A DNA stretch of 64,000 nucleotides, from the NCBI GenBank assembly GCA_020402865.1, contig JADBYT010000015.1:270694-334693 (forward strand), read 5' to 3'. Below, piece after piece: positions 43,706-51,840 of this stretch (position 1 is the stretch's first letter; each line of letters opens with the position of its first letter). The DNA is from Bacteroidota bacterium. GTDB taxonomy: Bacteria > Bacteroidota > Bacteroidia > Palsa-965. The position numbers and the translations under genes were made by a program. The notes beneath the pieces were generated by a model. The model saw only the letters and a list, made by a program, of their open reading frames with translations, was not told where the DNA came from and did no database searches.

Positions 43706-44071
43706 TTATGATTTTTGGAGTTTATGCCAGAGGAAATAGGATGCAAACAAAAATGCCACCGGCAGCAGAATAACCACAATACCTGCATTCAATTCCTGCG
43801 TGGCAATAATCGAAACAGCAGCCGCCAGAAGATCGAAGAACAATCCGGCATAGGCCCATTCCTTGATTCGTTTAAATTGTGGAATAAGAATGGCAATAGC
43901 TCCTGCCGCTTTGGCAATACCAATAAATACAATAAAGTACTCGGGATATCCCAGTGCGGTAATAAATGTAACGGCTTCCGGGTCAAGCATTATGTCTGGT
44001 ATTGCACTGAAGAGCATAAAGGCTGCAAAGAGTGAGGTAATAATCCAGTAGGCAAGTTTGATTTTTTTCAT
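43706..44071 (-). CDS. DoxX family membrane protein
   Basis: The 121-residue protein has four transmembrane segments (about residues 7-25, 45-63, 73-90 and 98-115). The sequence A-L-G-Y-P-E-Y-F-I-V-F-I-G-I-A-K-A-A-G-A-I is typical of the DoxX-like family (DoxX_2), small inner-membrane proteins often linked to redox or stress functions. ATG 44071 is preferred; the frame is open eight codons upstream. It is probably transcribed alone. Confidence 0.85.
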   Translation of the reverse strand: MKKIKLAYWIITSLFAAFMLFSAIPDIMLDPEAVTFITALGYPEYFIVFIGIAKAAGAIAILIPQFKRIKEWAYAGLFFDLLAAAVSIIATQELNAGIVVILLPVAFLFASYFLWHKLQKS

Positions 44072-44463
44072 GGCGGTGTGGTTTATGCGTTGCAATTTAA
44101 TGAGTAACCTTTCAAGGTTGAAATGATGCTGTTTATTTCGTGATAATTGGAAAAAAGGTTGTTAGCACACGAAGCGGGCATAAAAGAGAAACTGCCACTA
44201 AGCCTGGGAAGCCGTGGCAGTTTCGATTTTTTTTGCTGATAAACCCGCGTGGAAGCCCGTGTAACCGGGGTGCGGCGTAAATCAGTCAAACACCTTAACC
44301 AGAATGATACAAACTTACACCTGCAAACTACCTTGATCAAGTGCCCTTTTACAAGCGGCAGGTTTAATTAACAGGTGGGGATGAATTCCGGATAAGTGGT
44401 AAAAAGTGAGCTTCTGATACCTCCGAAAGCCTTGCAAACACTGTTAATTAGTGTTAAGGCGGC
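44072..44463. other. Intergenic stretch without a recognisable gene
   Basis: This 392-nt interval has stop codons in all frames and no ORF longer than 85 codons. It holds the hairpin at 44189-44223 and an AT-rich stretch at 44100-44160. No tRNA-like fold or family repeat is apparent. Confidence 0.6.
44189..44223. terminator. Terminator-like hairpin with T-run on the plus strand
   Basis: A 10-bp stem (44189-44198 with 44214-44223) and a 15-nt loop, followed on the plus strand by a TTTTTTTT run (44227-44234). The nearest annotated genes on both sides lie on the minus strand, so it either ends the DUF4834 gene (T-run weaker on that strand) or an unannotated plus-strand transcript. Confidence 0.55.
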
Positions 44464-44691
44464 TTATTTTACCTCTTCGTAATCCACATAGTCGCCATCG
44501 TCATCGTTGCTTTTTTTCGATGCGTTTTGCGGCTTTTGTGTTTTATCCTGATTGTGATGGTGGTGATGTGTATTTTGCTGGTAGTAATACTGACCGCTGC
44601 TAGGCGCATTGCCACTGCGTGAGGGACTAAGTATCCGCCACAAAATCCAGCCTACAAGTAGGGTATAAAACAGTTCCTGCATGTGTTGCAA
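44464..44691 (-). CDS. DUF4834 family small membrane protein
   Basis: The 75-residue protein has one N-terminal membrane segment (about residues 5-20, L-F-Y-T-L-L-V-G-W-I-L-W-R) and a hydrophilic tail with a His-rich run (H-H-H-H-H), N/Q/K stretches and the end D-Y-V-D-Y-E-E-V-K. This end and length are typical of DUF4834, found across Bacteroidota with unknown function. It is 15 nt downstream of the AraC gene on the same strand, perhaps co-transcribed. A second ATG at codon 4 is possible. Confidence 0.75.
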   Translation of the reverse strand: MQHMQELFYTLLVGWILWRILSPSRSGNAPSSGQYYYQQNTHHHHHNQDKTQKPQNASKKSNDDDGDYVDYEEVK

Positions 44692-44706
44692 ATGTACCGC
44701 AAAAAA

Positions 44707-45606
44707 TCAGTTCTTCGCCACAAGGCCGTGTCTGAGGCGTTCTGTTGCACGGTACTCGTCGGGTGAGAGGCCGGTGTGGAGTTTGAAAAAGCGGCTGAAA
44801 TAGGCCGGGTCGTGAAAGCCTATGGTGTAGGCTATTTCTTTGGCCGATGCAAGGGAATAGAGCATCAGCCGCCGGGCTTCCAGTATTACCCGTTCCTGTA
44901 TCAGATCGCCCGCTGTGCGACCGGTGCTTTTTTTCACCACATCATTCAGATGGTTGGCCGATACGGATAGTTTTTCGGCATAATCGCTTACACGGTGTGT
45001 GGTGGTGAAGTGTGCATCAATAAGATTGCGGAACTGTACCACCAGATGTACGCCTGCTTCGCGCGCAGGTTTCAGCCGTTCCGGGAATTTTGATTTGCAG
45101 CGCAGCAGCAGTATATTGATATAACTTCGGATAATTCCTTCGCGGTTGGGATCGTCAGACTGATATTCAGTTTTAATGTGGATGAATATATTTTTTACCC
45201 ATTCCTTCATTCCCGCATCTAACTTCAGCATCCGGTCGCGGCTGTCGATATCAAGAAACGACATACCCCGCAGAAAATCACGGCTCATGCTGTCGAAGTA
45301 AAAAAAGGCTTCGGTAAACAGCAGCACTTTCCCCCGCGTGCTTCCCGTACGATTAAGCAGATGCACCTGCCCCGGCGATACAAAATGCAGGCTGTGCGAA
45401 TTGATCGGGTAGGGCTCAAAATCAATCATGTGTGTGCCTTCTGCCTCTTCAAACAAAAATATCTCGTAATAACCGTGCCGGTGTGGCTCGGAAGTAACGT
45501 AGTCCTGATTGTATTCGCCCAGTTCAAAGTAGCGGAATGCTGGGAGGTCTTCTTCACCGGGATGAAATTCGTTTAACGGAATCTGTGTAAATGGGATATT
45601 TGCCAT
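44707..45606 (-). CDS. AraC family transcriptional regulator
   Basis: The 299-residue protein has an N-terminal cupin-like sensing domain (about residues 20-100, H-R-H-G-Y-Y-E-I-F-L-F) and a C-terminal AraC double helix-turn-helix (about 200-295). The latter includes A-E-K-L-S-V-S-A-N-H-L-N and A-Y-T-I-G-F-H-D-P-A-Y-F-S-R-F-F-K, with the family pattern G-x-S-P-x-E-Y-R. The ligand is unknown. ATG 45606 is chosen since it precedes the conserved N-terminal strand; the frame extends six codons upstream. Targets cannot be deduced. Confidence 0.9.
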   Translation of the reverse strand: MANIPFTQIPLNEFHPGEEDLPAFRYFELGEYNQDYVTSEPHRHGYYEIFLFEEAEGTHMIDFEPYPINSHSLHFVSPGQVHLLNRTGSTRGKVLLFTEAFFYFDSMSRDFLRGMSFLDIDSRDRMLKLDAGMKEWVKNIFIHIKTEYQSDDPNREGIIRSYINILLLRCKSKFPERLKPAREAGVHLVVQFRNLIDAHFTTTHRVSDYAEKLSVSANHLNDVVKKSTGRTAGDLIQERVILEARRLMLYSLASAKEIAYTIGFHDPAYFSRFFKLHTGLSPDEYRATERLRHGLVAKN

Positions 45607-45789
45607 GATAACCGAAATTAGCAAAAATGTAACAACATGTAATTAATAGTAGCCAGCTGTTTCGCCAGAAACAGCAGCCAAAATTCAGTAATAATTCGAG
45701 GAATGACTGAACGGGTTAATTGCGTTTACCCGAAATGAGTGTGAAAAAGAGGGGAGGAGAGGAGATTTTTTTCATTCGCATACTTTTAA

Positions 45790-45947
45790 GAGCCTGTTTA
45801 AAATTCATCCTTTGGCTTTGTTTCGGCTCATTTTCCCTCATCCTGCGTTCTGTTTTTTGTCGATCCTCTCCAAGGATCGCCTGCAAAACACGCCTTGTCT
45901 GAGGAAAAATGTGCTCAAAATCTCGAAAACAAATTATACACAGGCGC
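45790..45947. mobile_element. MITE-like palindromic element, copy B
   Basis: The 158-bp element has imperfect terminal inverted repeats beginning GAGCCTGT and ending ACAGGCGC, flanked by TAA (45787-45789 and 45948-45950). The whole element folds as a long imperfect hairpin whose tip is CGATCCT, loop CTCCA, AGGATCG (45861-45879). It shares its interior with copy C at 63861, including CGCCTTGTCTGAG. The flanking intergenic DNA 45607-45789 contains nothing else recognisable. Confidence 0.7.
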
Positions 45948-45972
45948 TAAATGAATAAACCGTATAGCTTCT

Positions 45973-45980
45973 TACCTTCG
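45973..45980 (+). promoter_or_regulatory. -7 box variant TACCTTCG abutting the acidic-protein start
   Basis: TACCTTCG (TAnnTTYG) ends 7 nt before the ATG at 45988, giving a predicted leader of about 3 nt. Confidence 0.35.
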
Positions 45981-45987
45981 CATTACG

Positions 45988-46479
45988 ATGAAAGTAACTG
46001 TAATTGTTAAAGAAGTAAACGCCCGTTTTCGTCAGGATATTGCGGATAAATACAACGACGGAAAAGAAAGTGCGGATAACATGCACTACAACTGGGAAGA
46101 CGAATTTGCTGTAAAAGCCGATGTGTCAGCCTTTAAGGTTCGCAACAATGTGCCTTACGAACTTCGTGGCTGGCGTGGCACCAGTGAATTTTGCATCGAA
46201 ATCCCGGGTATGATGGTGGTTGATTGTCATCATGCCGATGATTCAGTTACACAGTTTGCCTTTTCGCGTAAATATGTAAAAGACACCAAAAAGTCAGAGC
46301 GCCCCAACGGCGATATTCGCTTTTTTGTGTTTGTGAGTGATACAAAACCGGCCGTGAGTCCGCAGCCCGGCGTGTATATTCTTCAACACGAATGGCCGCA
46401 GGAATTACCGCTGCCTGTGGCAGAAGAGGGTGATGATGAAGATGAGGATTTTGATTTTGAGGATGATAGTGAGGAGTAG
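45988..46479 (+). CDS. Hypothetical cytoplasmic protein with acidic tail
   Basis: The 163-residue protein has no signal peptide. Residues 1-135 are a beta-rich domain with W-E-D-E-F-A-V-K-A and C-H-H-A-D-D-S-V-T-Q-F-A-F-S-R; the last 25 residues are almost all Asp/Glu. I do not recognise the family. It is coded alone between copy B and the tandem array. Its GC content is similar to the core genes, so it does not look recently acquired. Confidence 0.65.
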   Translation: MKVTVIVKEVNARFRQDIADKYNDGKESADNMHYNWEDEFAVKADVSAFKVRNNVPYELRGWRGTSEFCIEIPGMMVVDCHHADDSVTQFAFSRKYVKDTKKSERPNGDIRFFVFVSDTKPAVSPQPGVYILQHEWPQELPLPVAEEGDDEDEDFDFEDDSEE

Positions 46480-46498
46480 CCATCACGCACCGCCGACG

Positions 46499-46863
46499 GT
46501 GATTTTGATCCTCGTATGCCTCTGGGAACTCAATCACCGGAATTGTAAGCATTGAGGCGGGTGATTTTGATCCTGCATGCCTGCGGTGAATCAATCACCG
46601 GCAATGGAAGCATTGAGGCGGGTAATTTTGATCCTGCATGCCTGCGGTGAATCAATCACCGGCAATGGAAGCATTGAGGCGGGTGATTTTGATCCTGCAT
46701 GCCTGCGGTGAATCAATCACCGGCAGTGTAAGCATTGAGGCGGGTGATTTTGATCCTGTATGCCTGCGGTGAATCAATCAACGCAGTGTAAGCACTGCCG
46801 CCGGTGATTTTGATCCTCGCATGCCTGCGGTGAATCAATCACCAGCAATGGAAGCATTGAGTC
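46499..46863. repeat. Six-copy 60-62 bp tandem repeat array
   Basis: Units start at 46499, 46561, 46622, 46683, 46744 and 46804 (periods 62, 61, 61, 61, 60). Each carries GTGATTTTGATCCT, then CGGTGA-ATCAA-TCACCG able to form a hairpin (for example 46584-46600), and ends near GCATTGAGG. Units 2-4 are nearly identical; the first, fifth and sixth are diverged. The period is not a multiple of three, so it is not a coding repeat. It is not a CRISPR array, since there are no unique spacers between copies. Confidence 0.85.
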
Positions 46864-46897
46864 AAATAATTTCGACAGATTGAATAGCTTAACCCTA

Positions 46898-46940
46898 TTG
46901 TTTTCCGGTGGCTGAGTTTATCGAAGCCACCGGAAAACAA
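46898..46940. terminator. Hairpin after the repeat array
   Basis: A 16-bp perfect stem (46898-46913 with 46925-46940) with an 11-nt loop, next to the dnaK terminator. It has a T-rich and an A-rich end and could stop plus-strand transcripts from the array. Confidence 0.55.
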
Positions 46941-46972
46941 AAGCGCGGCAATCATTACCGACTGCCGCGCTT
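46941..46972 (-). terminator. Terminator of dnaK
   Basis: A 10-bp GC-rich stem (46941-46950 with 46963-46972), 18 nt after the dnaK stop; on the minus strand the stem is followed by TTGTTTT. Confidence 0.78.
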
Positions 46973-46990
46973 GCTATTGATACAAGACGA

Positions 46991-48886
46991 TTACTTGGTG
47001 TCTTTCACTTCTTCAAAATCCACATCCGTTACTTCGGCATCGCCGCCCTGCGGGTTTCCGCCCTCGGGATTTCCGGTATCGCCGCCTTGCTGCTGCATGG
47101 CTTCGTACATACCCTGAGCCACCTGCTGGAGATTGGCCATTGCCGTGTCGATGGCAGGGAAATCTTTATTGGTGTGTGCCGTGCGAAGTGCAGCAAGTGC
47201 ATCCTCAATGGGCTGTTTTTTATCGGCCGGGATTTTATCGCCAAACTCTTTCAGCTGCTTTTCTACCTGGAAGATGAGCGAGTCAGCCTGATTGAGTTTT
47301 TCCACTTCTTCGCGGGCCTTCTTGTCGGCTTCGGCGTTCATCTCGGCTTCTTTCTTCATACGCTCAATTTCGTCTTTAGAAAGACCAGAGCTGGCTTCGA
47401 TGCGGATGTTCTGTTGTTTGCCTGTGTTTTTGTCTTTGGCCGACACGTTGAGAATGCCGTTTGCATCAATATCAAACGCCACTTCAATTTGCGGCACGCC
47501 ACGCGGCGCGGCCGGAATTCCGTCGAGTACAAAGCGGCCAATGGTGCGGTTTTGTGCGGCCATGGGGCGCTCGCCCTGAAGGATATGGATTTCTACCGAA
47601 GGCTGATTATCAGACGCGGTAGAGAAGGTTTCTGACTTCTTGGTGGGAATGGTGGTGTTAGCCTCGATGAGTTTGGTCATTACACCGCCATAGGTTTCGA
47701 TACCTAATGAAAGCGGAGTAACGTCGAGCAGCAGCACATCTTTTACTTCTCCGGTAAGCACACCGCCCTGAATGGCTGCACCCACGGCAACCACTTCGTC
47801 GGGGTTTACACCTTTTGAGGGTGATTTACCGAAGAATTTGGTAACGGCTTCCTGAATAGCGGGAATACGTGTGGAACCACCCACAAGAATTACTTCGTTA
47901 ATGTCGTTTACACTGAGGCCGGCATTGCTGAGGGCCGATTTGCAGGGCTCAATGGTGCGGCGGATGAGATCATCAACCAGCTGCTCAAACTTGGCGCGTG
48001 TAAGGCTGCGCACAAGGTGTTTGGGAATACCATCAACCGGCATAATGTAAGGCAGGTTGATTTCGGTGGTATTCGAGCTGGAGAGTTCGATTTTGGCTTT
48101 TTCTGCCGCTTCTTTCAAACGCTGCAGCGCCATCGGATCTTTAGTAAGGTCGAGGCCGCCGTTTTCGGATTTGAATTCGGCCACCAGCCAGTCGATAATT
48201 TTCTGGTCGAAGTCGTCGCCACCGAGGTGTGTATCGCCATCAGTTGCTTTTACTTCAAATACGCCGTCGCCAAGTTCAAGCACGGAAACGTCGTGTGTAC
48301 CACCGCCGCAGTCGAACACCACAATTTTCATGTCGTTGTTCTTCTTGTCGAGGCCGTAGGCCAGGGCAGCCGCAGTAGGTTCGTTAATGATACGGCGCAC
48401 TTTGAGTCCGGCAATTTCACCGGCTTCTTTGGTGGCCTGACGCTGGGCATCATTGAAGTAGGCCGGCACGGTAATTACCGCTTCGGTTACTTCGGTACCG
48501 AGGTAATCTTCGGCTGTTTTCTTCATTTTCTGAAGAATCATGGCCGAAATTTCCTGCGGGGTATATTTGCGGTCGTCTATTTCAACGCGGGGCGTGTTGT
48601 TTTCTCCTTTTACAACAGAGTAAGGTACGCGACCCGTTTCAGTAGCAACTTCGTTAAAAAGATGCCCCATGAAACGCTTAATGGAATAAATGGTTTTGCG
48701 TGGATTGGTGATGGCCTGGCGTTTAGCCGGATCGCCAACCTTGCGCTCGCCGTTATCAATAAAAGCTACGATTGACGGGGTAGTACGGCGACCTTCGTTG
48801 TTTGCTATTACAACAGGTTCATTGCCTTCCATTACAGCCACACAGGAGTTCGTGGTGCCCAGGTCAATACCAATAATTTTGCCCAT
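46991..48886 (-). CDS. dnaK: Molecular chaperone DnaK (Hsp70)
   Basis: DnaK is the ATP-driven Hsp70 that folds client proteins with DnaJ and GrpE. The 631-residue protein has [11 protein letters not shown] at the N-terminus, an intact actin-like nucleotide domain, the linker D-V-L-L-L-D-V-T-P, a substrate-binding beta domain and helical lid, and ends in the G-G-N-rich tail D-V-D-F-E-E-V-K. Neither dnaJ nor grpE lies in the window. Regulation may involve the two direct repeats upstream (48975-49020). Confidence 0.99.
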   Translation of the reverse strand: MGKIIGIDLGTTNSCVAVMEGNEPVVIANNEGRRTTPSIVAFIDNGERKVGDPAKRQAITNPRKTIYSIKRFMGHLFNEVATETGRVPYSVVKGENNTPRVEIDDRKYTPQEISAMILQKMKKTAEDYLGTEVTEAVITVPAYFNDAQRQATKEAGEIAGLKVRRIINEPTAAALAYGLDKKNNDMKIVVFDCGGGTHDVSVLELGDGVFEVKATDGDTHLGGDDFDQKIIDWLVAEFKSENGGLDLTKDPMALQRLKEAAEKAKIELSSSNTTEINLPYIMPVDGIPKHLVRSLTRAKFEQLVDDLIRRTIEPCKSALSNAGLSVNDINEVILVGGSTRIPAIQEAVTKFFGKSPSKGVNPDEVVAVGAAIQGGVLTGEVKDVLLLDVTPLSLGIETYGGVMTKLIEANTTIPTKKSETFSTASDNQPSVEIHILQGERPMAAQNRTIGRFVLDGIPAAPRGVPQIEVAFDIDANGILNVSAKDKNTGKQQNIRIEASSGLSKDEIERMKKEAEMNAEADKKAREEVEKLNQADSLIFQVEKQLKEFGDKIPADKKQPIEDALAALRTAHTNKDFPAIDTAMANLQQVAQGMYEAMQQQGGDTGNPEGGNPQGGDAEVTDVDFEEVKDTK

Positions 48887-48974
48887 GACGGAATAAGTTA
48901 ATGTTTAGTGCTTAGTGATGTATGTGCCTGCCTAAAGTCAATTCCTATGCCATGCCCTTTTGAAGCGTTTTTTT

Positions 48975-49020
48975 TGCCAAAATGCCGTCTTCATCCGCTC
49001 ATTTACTGCCAAAATGACGT
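48975..49020. promoter_or_regulatory. Two 14-bp direct repeats upstream of dnaK
   Basis: TGCCAAAATG[C/A]CGT occurs at 48975-48988 and at 49007-49020, 13 of 14 bases equal, start-to-start distance 32 bp, about three helical turns. They lie 89-134 nt upstream of the dnaK ATG. No exact TAnnTTTG box was found on this side, so they may be regulator sites or an alternative promoter type. Confidence 0.5.
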
Positions 49021-49034
49021 ATCATCAATGCAAA

Positions 49035-49064
49035 ACTGCCCGGACAAGGGTTTGTCCGGGCAGT
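49035..49064 (-). terminator. Terminator of the DUF4249 gene
   Basis: A perfect 13-bp stem (49035-49047 with 49052-49064) with a 4-nt loop, 24 nt after the stop at 49088, followed on the minus strand by TTTTG. Confidence 0.85.
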
Positions 49065-49087
49065 AATTGGCAGGTTATATGGTTACC

Positions 49088-50152
49088 TTACTGACAGCCG
49101 AGCACGGCGTCATTGCGGTCTCTGAATTTCAGTCCGCAGGAAATATAGCCGCGAGAAAGCGTATCCTGAGTAAGCTGTGTAATCTGAATGTTGCGTTTGG
49201 TAATTTTTGTGCGTGAGCCAAAAACGCCTACCGCCATTTGGGTAGTGCCGGCTTCATCGCCGGGAATCAAGATGTTTGAATAGCTGGGGCGTTCCTGTAC
49301 CAGAGAGGAGGAGGGGCTGTTTACACGCATGTAGGTGTAAAGATCCTCTCCGGCAGCATAAATGGTGTAGGAGATAGAATCGCCATCGCGCCAAACCACG
49401 TTCGGATCATTGGGGATGCTTTGTACAAGAAAGCGGTAAAAGTCGTCAGGACCATAGGTGAGTGCGAGCGCATTTACGGCGCCGGGAGCCTGTTCGAGCG
49501 AACCGAATATCCACTCAGGTGTGGATTTAAAAGACACATTACCGTTGATATCCTGTTCGCGGTAGTGGAAGCGCAGCGCGGCCTGATAAAAACTGCCGGT
49601 AGCGGAGGGATTCCAGCTCACGGAAACGCGGGTAGATGGTGTTGACTTCACAATCTGCACCGAATTGGCATTGGCGGTAACAGGGGCAAAGTTGAATGTT
49701 TTTACAAGTACGGTTGTGCTGAAAGCCTCTTTGTTGGGGTCGGATGCAAAACGGACGCGCAGCTTGTAGGTGCGGTTTGAGTTAAGCATGCCTGTGGTGG
49801 TGTTGAGCGAATAAATAACGTAAGCGCCGGAGTAAAAAAGACCGGGATCGCGTGAGGGAATGGTATCGGTTTGCAACGTCCACGAGTTAGTGAGCGTGTT
49901 GTTGTTCCATTCTTCAATCACCACATTAAGCTGAGTGGCATAGAAAATAGAATCCATTTCCTGTGCCATGGAAAGCGCATTGTCGGGCCCGAGAAACGCT
50001 TTCTGAATCCGCACATACTGTTTGGGCTGAGTCTGGTCGAGCAGGCAATAAACAACCGGAATTTCCTTGTAATCGGCAAGCAGGTCAACCTCTGTGCTGC
50101 AGGTCCAGAACAGTGCAGGAACGGTAAGGATAAATAGAAACAGCTTTTTCAT
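49088..50152 (-). CDS. DUF4249 family lipoprotein
   Basis: The 354-residue protein has a lipoprotein-type signal (F-W-T-C at residues 15-18) and the DUF4249 start E-V-D-L-L-A-D-Y-K-E-I-P-V-V-Y-C-L-L-D, then Y-V-R-I-Q-K-A-F-L-G. DUF4249 proteins are Bacteroidota lipoproteins often coded next to TonB-dependent receptors and probably serve in outer-membrane uptake. Here the nearest receptor gene is at 51841-54366, with the sigma/anti-sigma pair between. Mature length is typical. Confidence 0.88.
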   Translation of the reverse strand: MKKLFLFILTVPALFWTCSTEVDLLADYKEIPVVYCLLDQTQPKQYVRIQKAFLGPDNALSMAQEMDSIFYATQLNVVIEEWNNNTLTNSWTLQTDTIPSRDPGLFYSGAYVIYSLNTTTGMLNSNRTYKLRVRFASDPNKEAFSTTVLVKTFNFAPVTANANSVQIVKSTPSTRVSVSWNPSATGSFYQAALRFHYREQDINGNVSFKSTPEWIFGSLEQAPGAVNALALTYGPDDFYRFLVQSIPNDPNVVWRDGDSISYTIYAAGEDLYTYMRVNSPSSSLVQERPSYSNILIPGDEAGTTQMAVGVFGSRTKITKRNIQITQLTQDTLSRGYISCGLKFRDRNDAVLGCQ

Positions 50153-50283
50153 ATCAGCAGAAAAGCCACAGTTTGGGATGTGACGGGCAAACTTACAGTT
50201 TTTTCGTCAGTCCTGAGTCTGATTATGTGGCAAGTGGAAAAGTCAGTTCACAGGTGGCTGTTTCTGGCTGATAACCGGGATGG

Positions 50284-51120
50284 TTACAAGTTGGTAATGG
50301 CCACCATGGGGCCTTCCGGAGCCGTCGCCCCGCCTTGTTTTTCGAGGGTAATGGCAAAGGCATCGGCTTCGGGAATAATTTTTAACAATTGAAGCTGGTT
50401 GTTGAGCGAAGCATTAAACACACCTGCATCAACCGGCTTGCCGTTTACAATGGCCCAGAGCTGATATTGTTTGTCGGATGGCGTGTTTGCCAGCGTGCCC
50501 GGATCCACGCACACGGTTTTGGAGCGGCTGCACCAGAAAAGTACGGCTTGCTGGCTGTTGTCTTTTGAACGGAGGGAAATTACAGAGGGGCGGTAAAGTG
50601 TAGAAAGTTCGGTAATGGTGGCCTGATGCTGATTGTGATAGGCCGTGTACATATTTTGCAGCGAATCGACACGCTGTTTGTTATTCACGGCCTGCTGGGC
50701 AACGGTTGCGTTCTGGTTTTCCAGATCGGCAATACGACGCCCGGCCTGCTGCAGGTTGTTGTGGTGAATAATGTTGAGGGTAATGCTTCCGGCCAGCAGC
50801 ACTCCGGCCAAAGCTGCCACGGCTTTCCAGATACGTGCGGGAGCTTGAGCGGCGTGAAGGGGAATTACATTGCTGCTTTGTGCAGGCGCTGCTTCGTGGC
50901 CAAGCACATGACTGATAATTTGTTCGCGCAGTTCGGGGCGCGGGCTCACGCCGTGCATGCCCGCATAAGCTTCCGTTTCAAGCTGAAGTCGGTCGAGTTC
51001 GGCACGCACTTCCTCAAACTGCGCAGCCATACGCTCCACCTCACGGCTTTCTTCCGCGGTGGCTGCGCCAAGCACATATACGTGCAGCAGTCCTGATTCT
51101 ATGAGTTCCTGAGCATCCAC
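50284..51120 (-). CDS. Anti-sigma factor (RskA-like)
   Basis: The 278-residue protein has a cytoplasmic N-terminal sigma-binding region with E-S-G-L-L-H-V-Y-V-L-G (about residues 8-18), one transmembrane segment (about residues 100-117) and a periplasmic coiled-coil plus RskA-type domain with S-D-K-Q-Y-Q-L-W-A-I-V-N-G-K-P-V-D-A-G-V-F. It probably binds the adjacent ECF sigma factor and releases it upon an envelope signal. The gap to the sigma gene is 4 nt, so both form one operon. Confidence 0.9.
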   Translation of the reverse strand: MDAQELIESGLLHVYVLGAATAEESREVERMAAQFEEVRAELDRLQLETEAYAGMHGVSPRPELREQIISHVLGHEAAPAQSSNVIPLHAAQAPARIWKAVAALAGVLLAGSITLNIIHHNNLQQAGRRIADLENQNATVAQQAVNNKQRVDSLQNMYTAYHNQHQATITELSTLYRPSVISLRSKDNSQQAVLFWCSRSKTVCVDPGTLANTPSDKQYQLWAIVNGKPVDAGVFNASLNNQLQLLKIIPEADAFAITLEKQGGATAPEGPMVAITNL

Positions 51121-51124
51121 GGCA

Positions 51125-51679
51125 TTAACCTCCTTGTAATAATTGACGCAAACGTGTCATTGCCGCTTTTACACGGGTTTTCACGGTGCCAAGCGGTATC
51201 GAAAGCTCTTCTGCCACTTCCGACTGGGTGTAGCCACCAAAGTAAAGCAGATCAATCAACTGTCGTTGCTCCGGTTTAAGCTGATCCAGTACTTTACTTA
51301 ATCCAATATGATCTACACCAGTTACACTGTTGTGTTTGCGGTCAACACTATATACGTTATCGTTGATGGATTGGATTTGGCTACCGTCTCGGAATGCTTT
51401 GGAGCGAGTGGCATCTATGGCTGTGTTACGGGCAATGTTGAGCAGCCAGGTGTATAAACGCCCTTTTGAGGCATCGTAACTATCAATATTCTTCCAGATT
51501 TTTACAAAAGCATCCTGCAACAGGTCTTCGGCCATTTCCTGTTCGGCCACAATGCGGAAGATTACGCCGTACAATGCCTGAGAATAATAATCGTAAAGTA
51601 AACGCAGCCCGCTTTCGTCCCGCTTTTTCAGCAGATCAACCAGCACAGGTTCGGGAGGAAGTATGGCGCGTGTTCCCAA
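51125..51679 (-). CDS. ECF-type RNA polymerase sigma factor
   Basis: The 184-residue protein has sigma region 2 (about residues 25-95, D-L-L-Q-D-A-F-V-K-I-W and Y-T-W-L-L-N-I-A-R-N) and region 4 (about 125-180, E-V-A-E-E-L-S-I-P-L-G-T-V-K-T-R). With its RskA-like anti-sigma gene it resembles the SigK/RskA-type group. It directs polymerase to a regulon probably concerned with envelope stress. It may recognise its own promoter, which has a TTCG variant -7 box. Confidence 0.93.
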   Translation of the reverse strand: MGTRAILPPEPVLVDLLKKRDESGLRLLYDYYSQALYGVIFRIVAEQEMAEDLLQDAFVKIWKNIDSYDASKGRLYTWLLNIARNTAIDATRSKAFRDGSQIQSINDNVYSVDRKHNSVTGVDHIGLSKVLDQLKPEQRQLIDLLYFGGYTQSEVAEELSIPLGTVKTRVKAAMTRLRQLLQGG

Positions 51680-51697
51680 AATTTTTTTTGCGTGTTG

Positions 51698-51729
51698 CGA
51701 AAGTACGAGGTATTGTTACATCATGCAAA
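51698..51729 (-). promoter_or_regulatory. Promoter of the ECF sigma operon (TTCG variant)
   Basis: On the minus strand TTTG (51729-51726), 20 nt, then TACTTTCG (51705-51698), 19 nt before the start at 51679. Spacing equals that of the Fic promoter. Confidence 0.5.
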
Positions 51730-51840
51730 TATGAGAGCGGATACCTTTTGTTTAATTCGTTTTGATCGTATTAAATGATATTTACCGGTTATTCAATGCG
51801 AAGCTGTTTCAACGCAATACACCAGGTTATTATCTGCGAA

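Noticed and set aside
45790..45947. Simple transcription terminator
   Set aside because: Length of 158 bp, TAA duplication and a second related copy point to a dispersed element, though it may also stop transcription.
46499..46863. CRISPR array
   Set aside because: The 61-bp units follow each other without unique spacers, and no cas gene is near.
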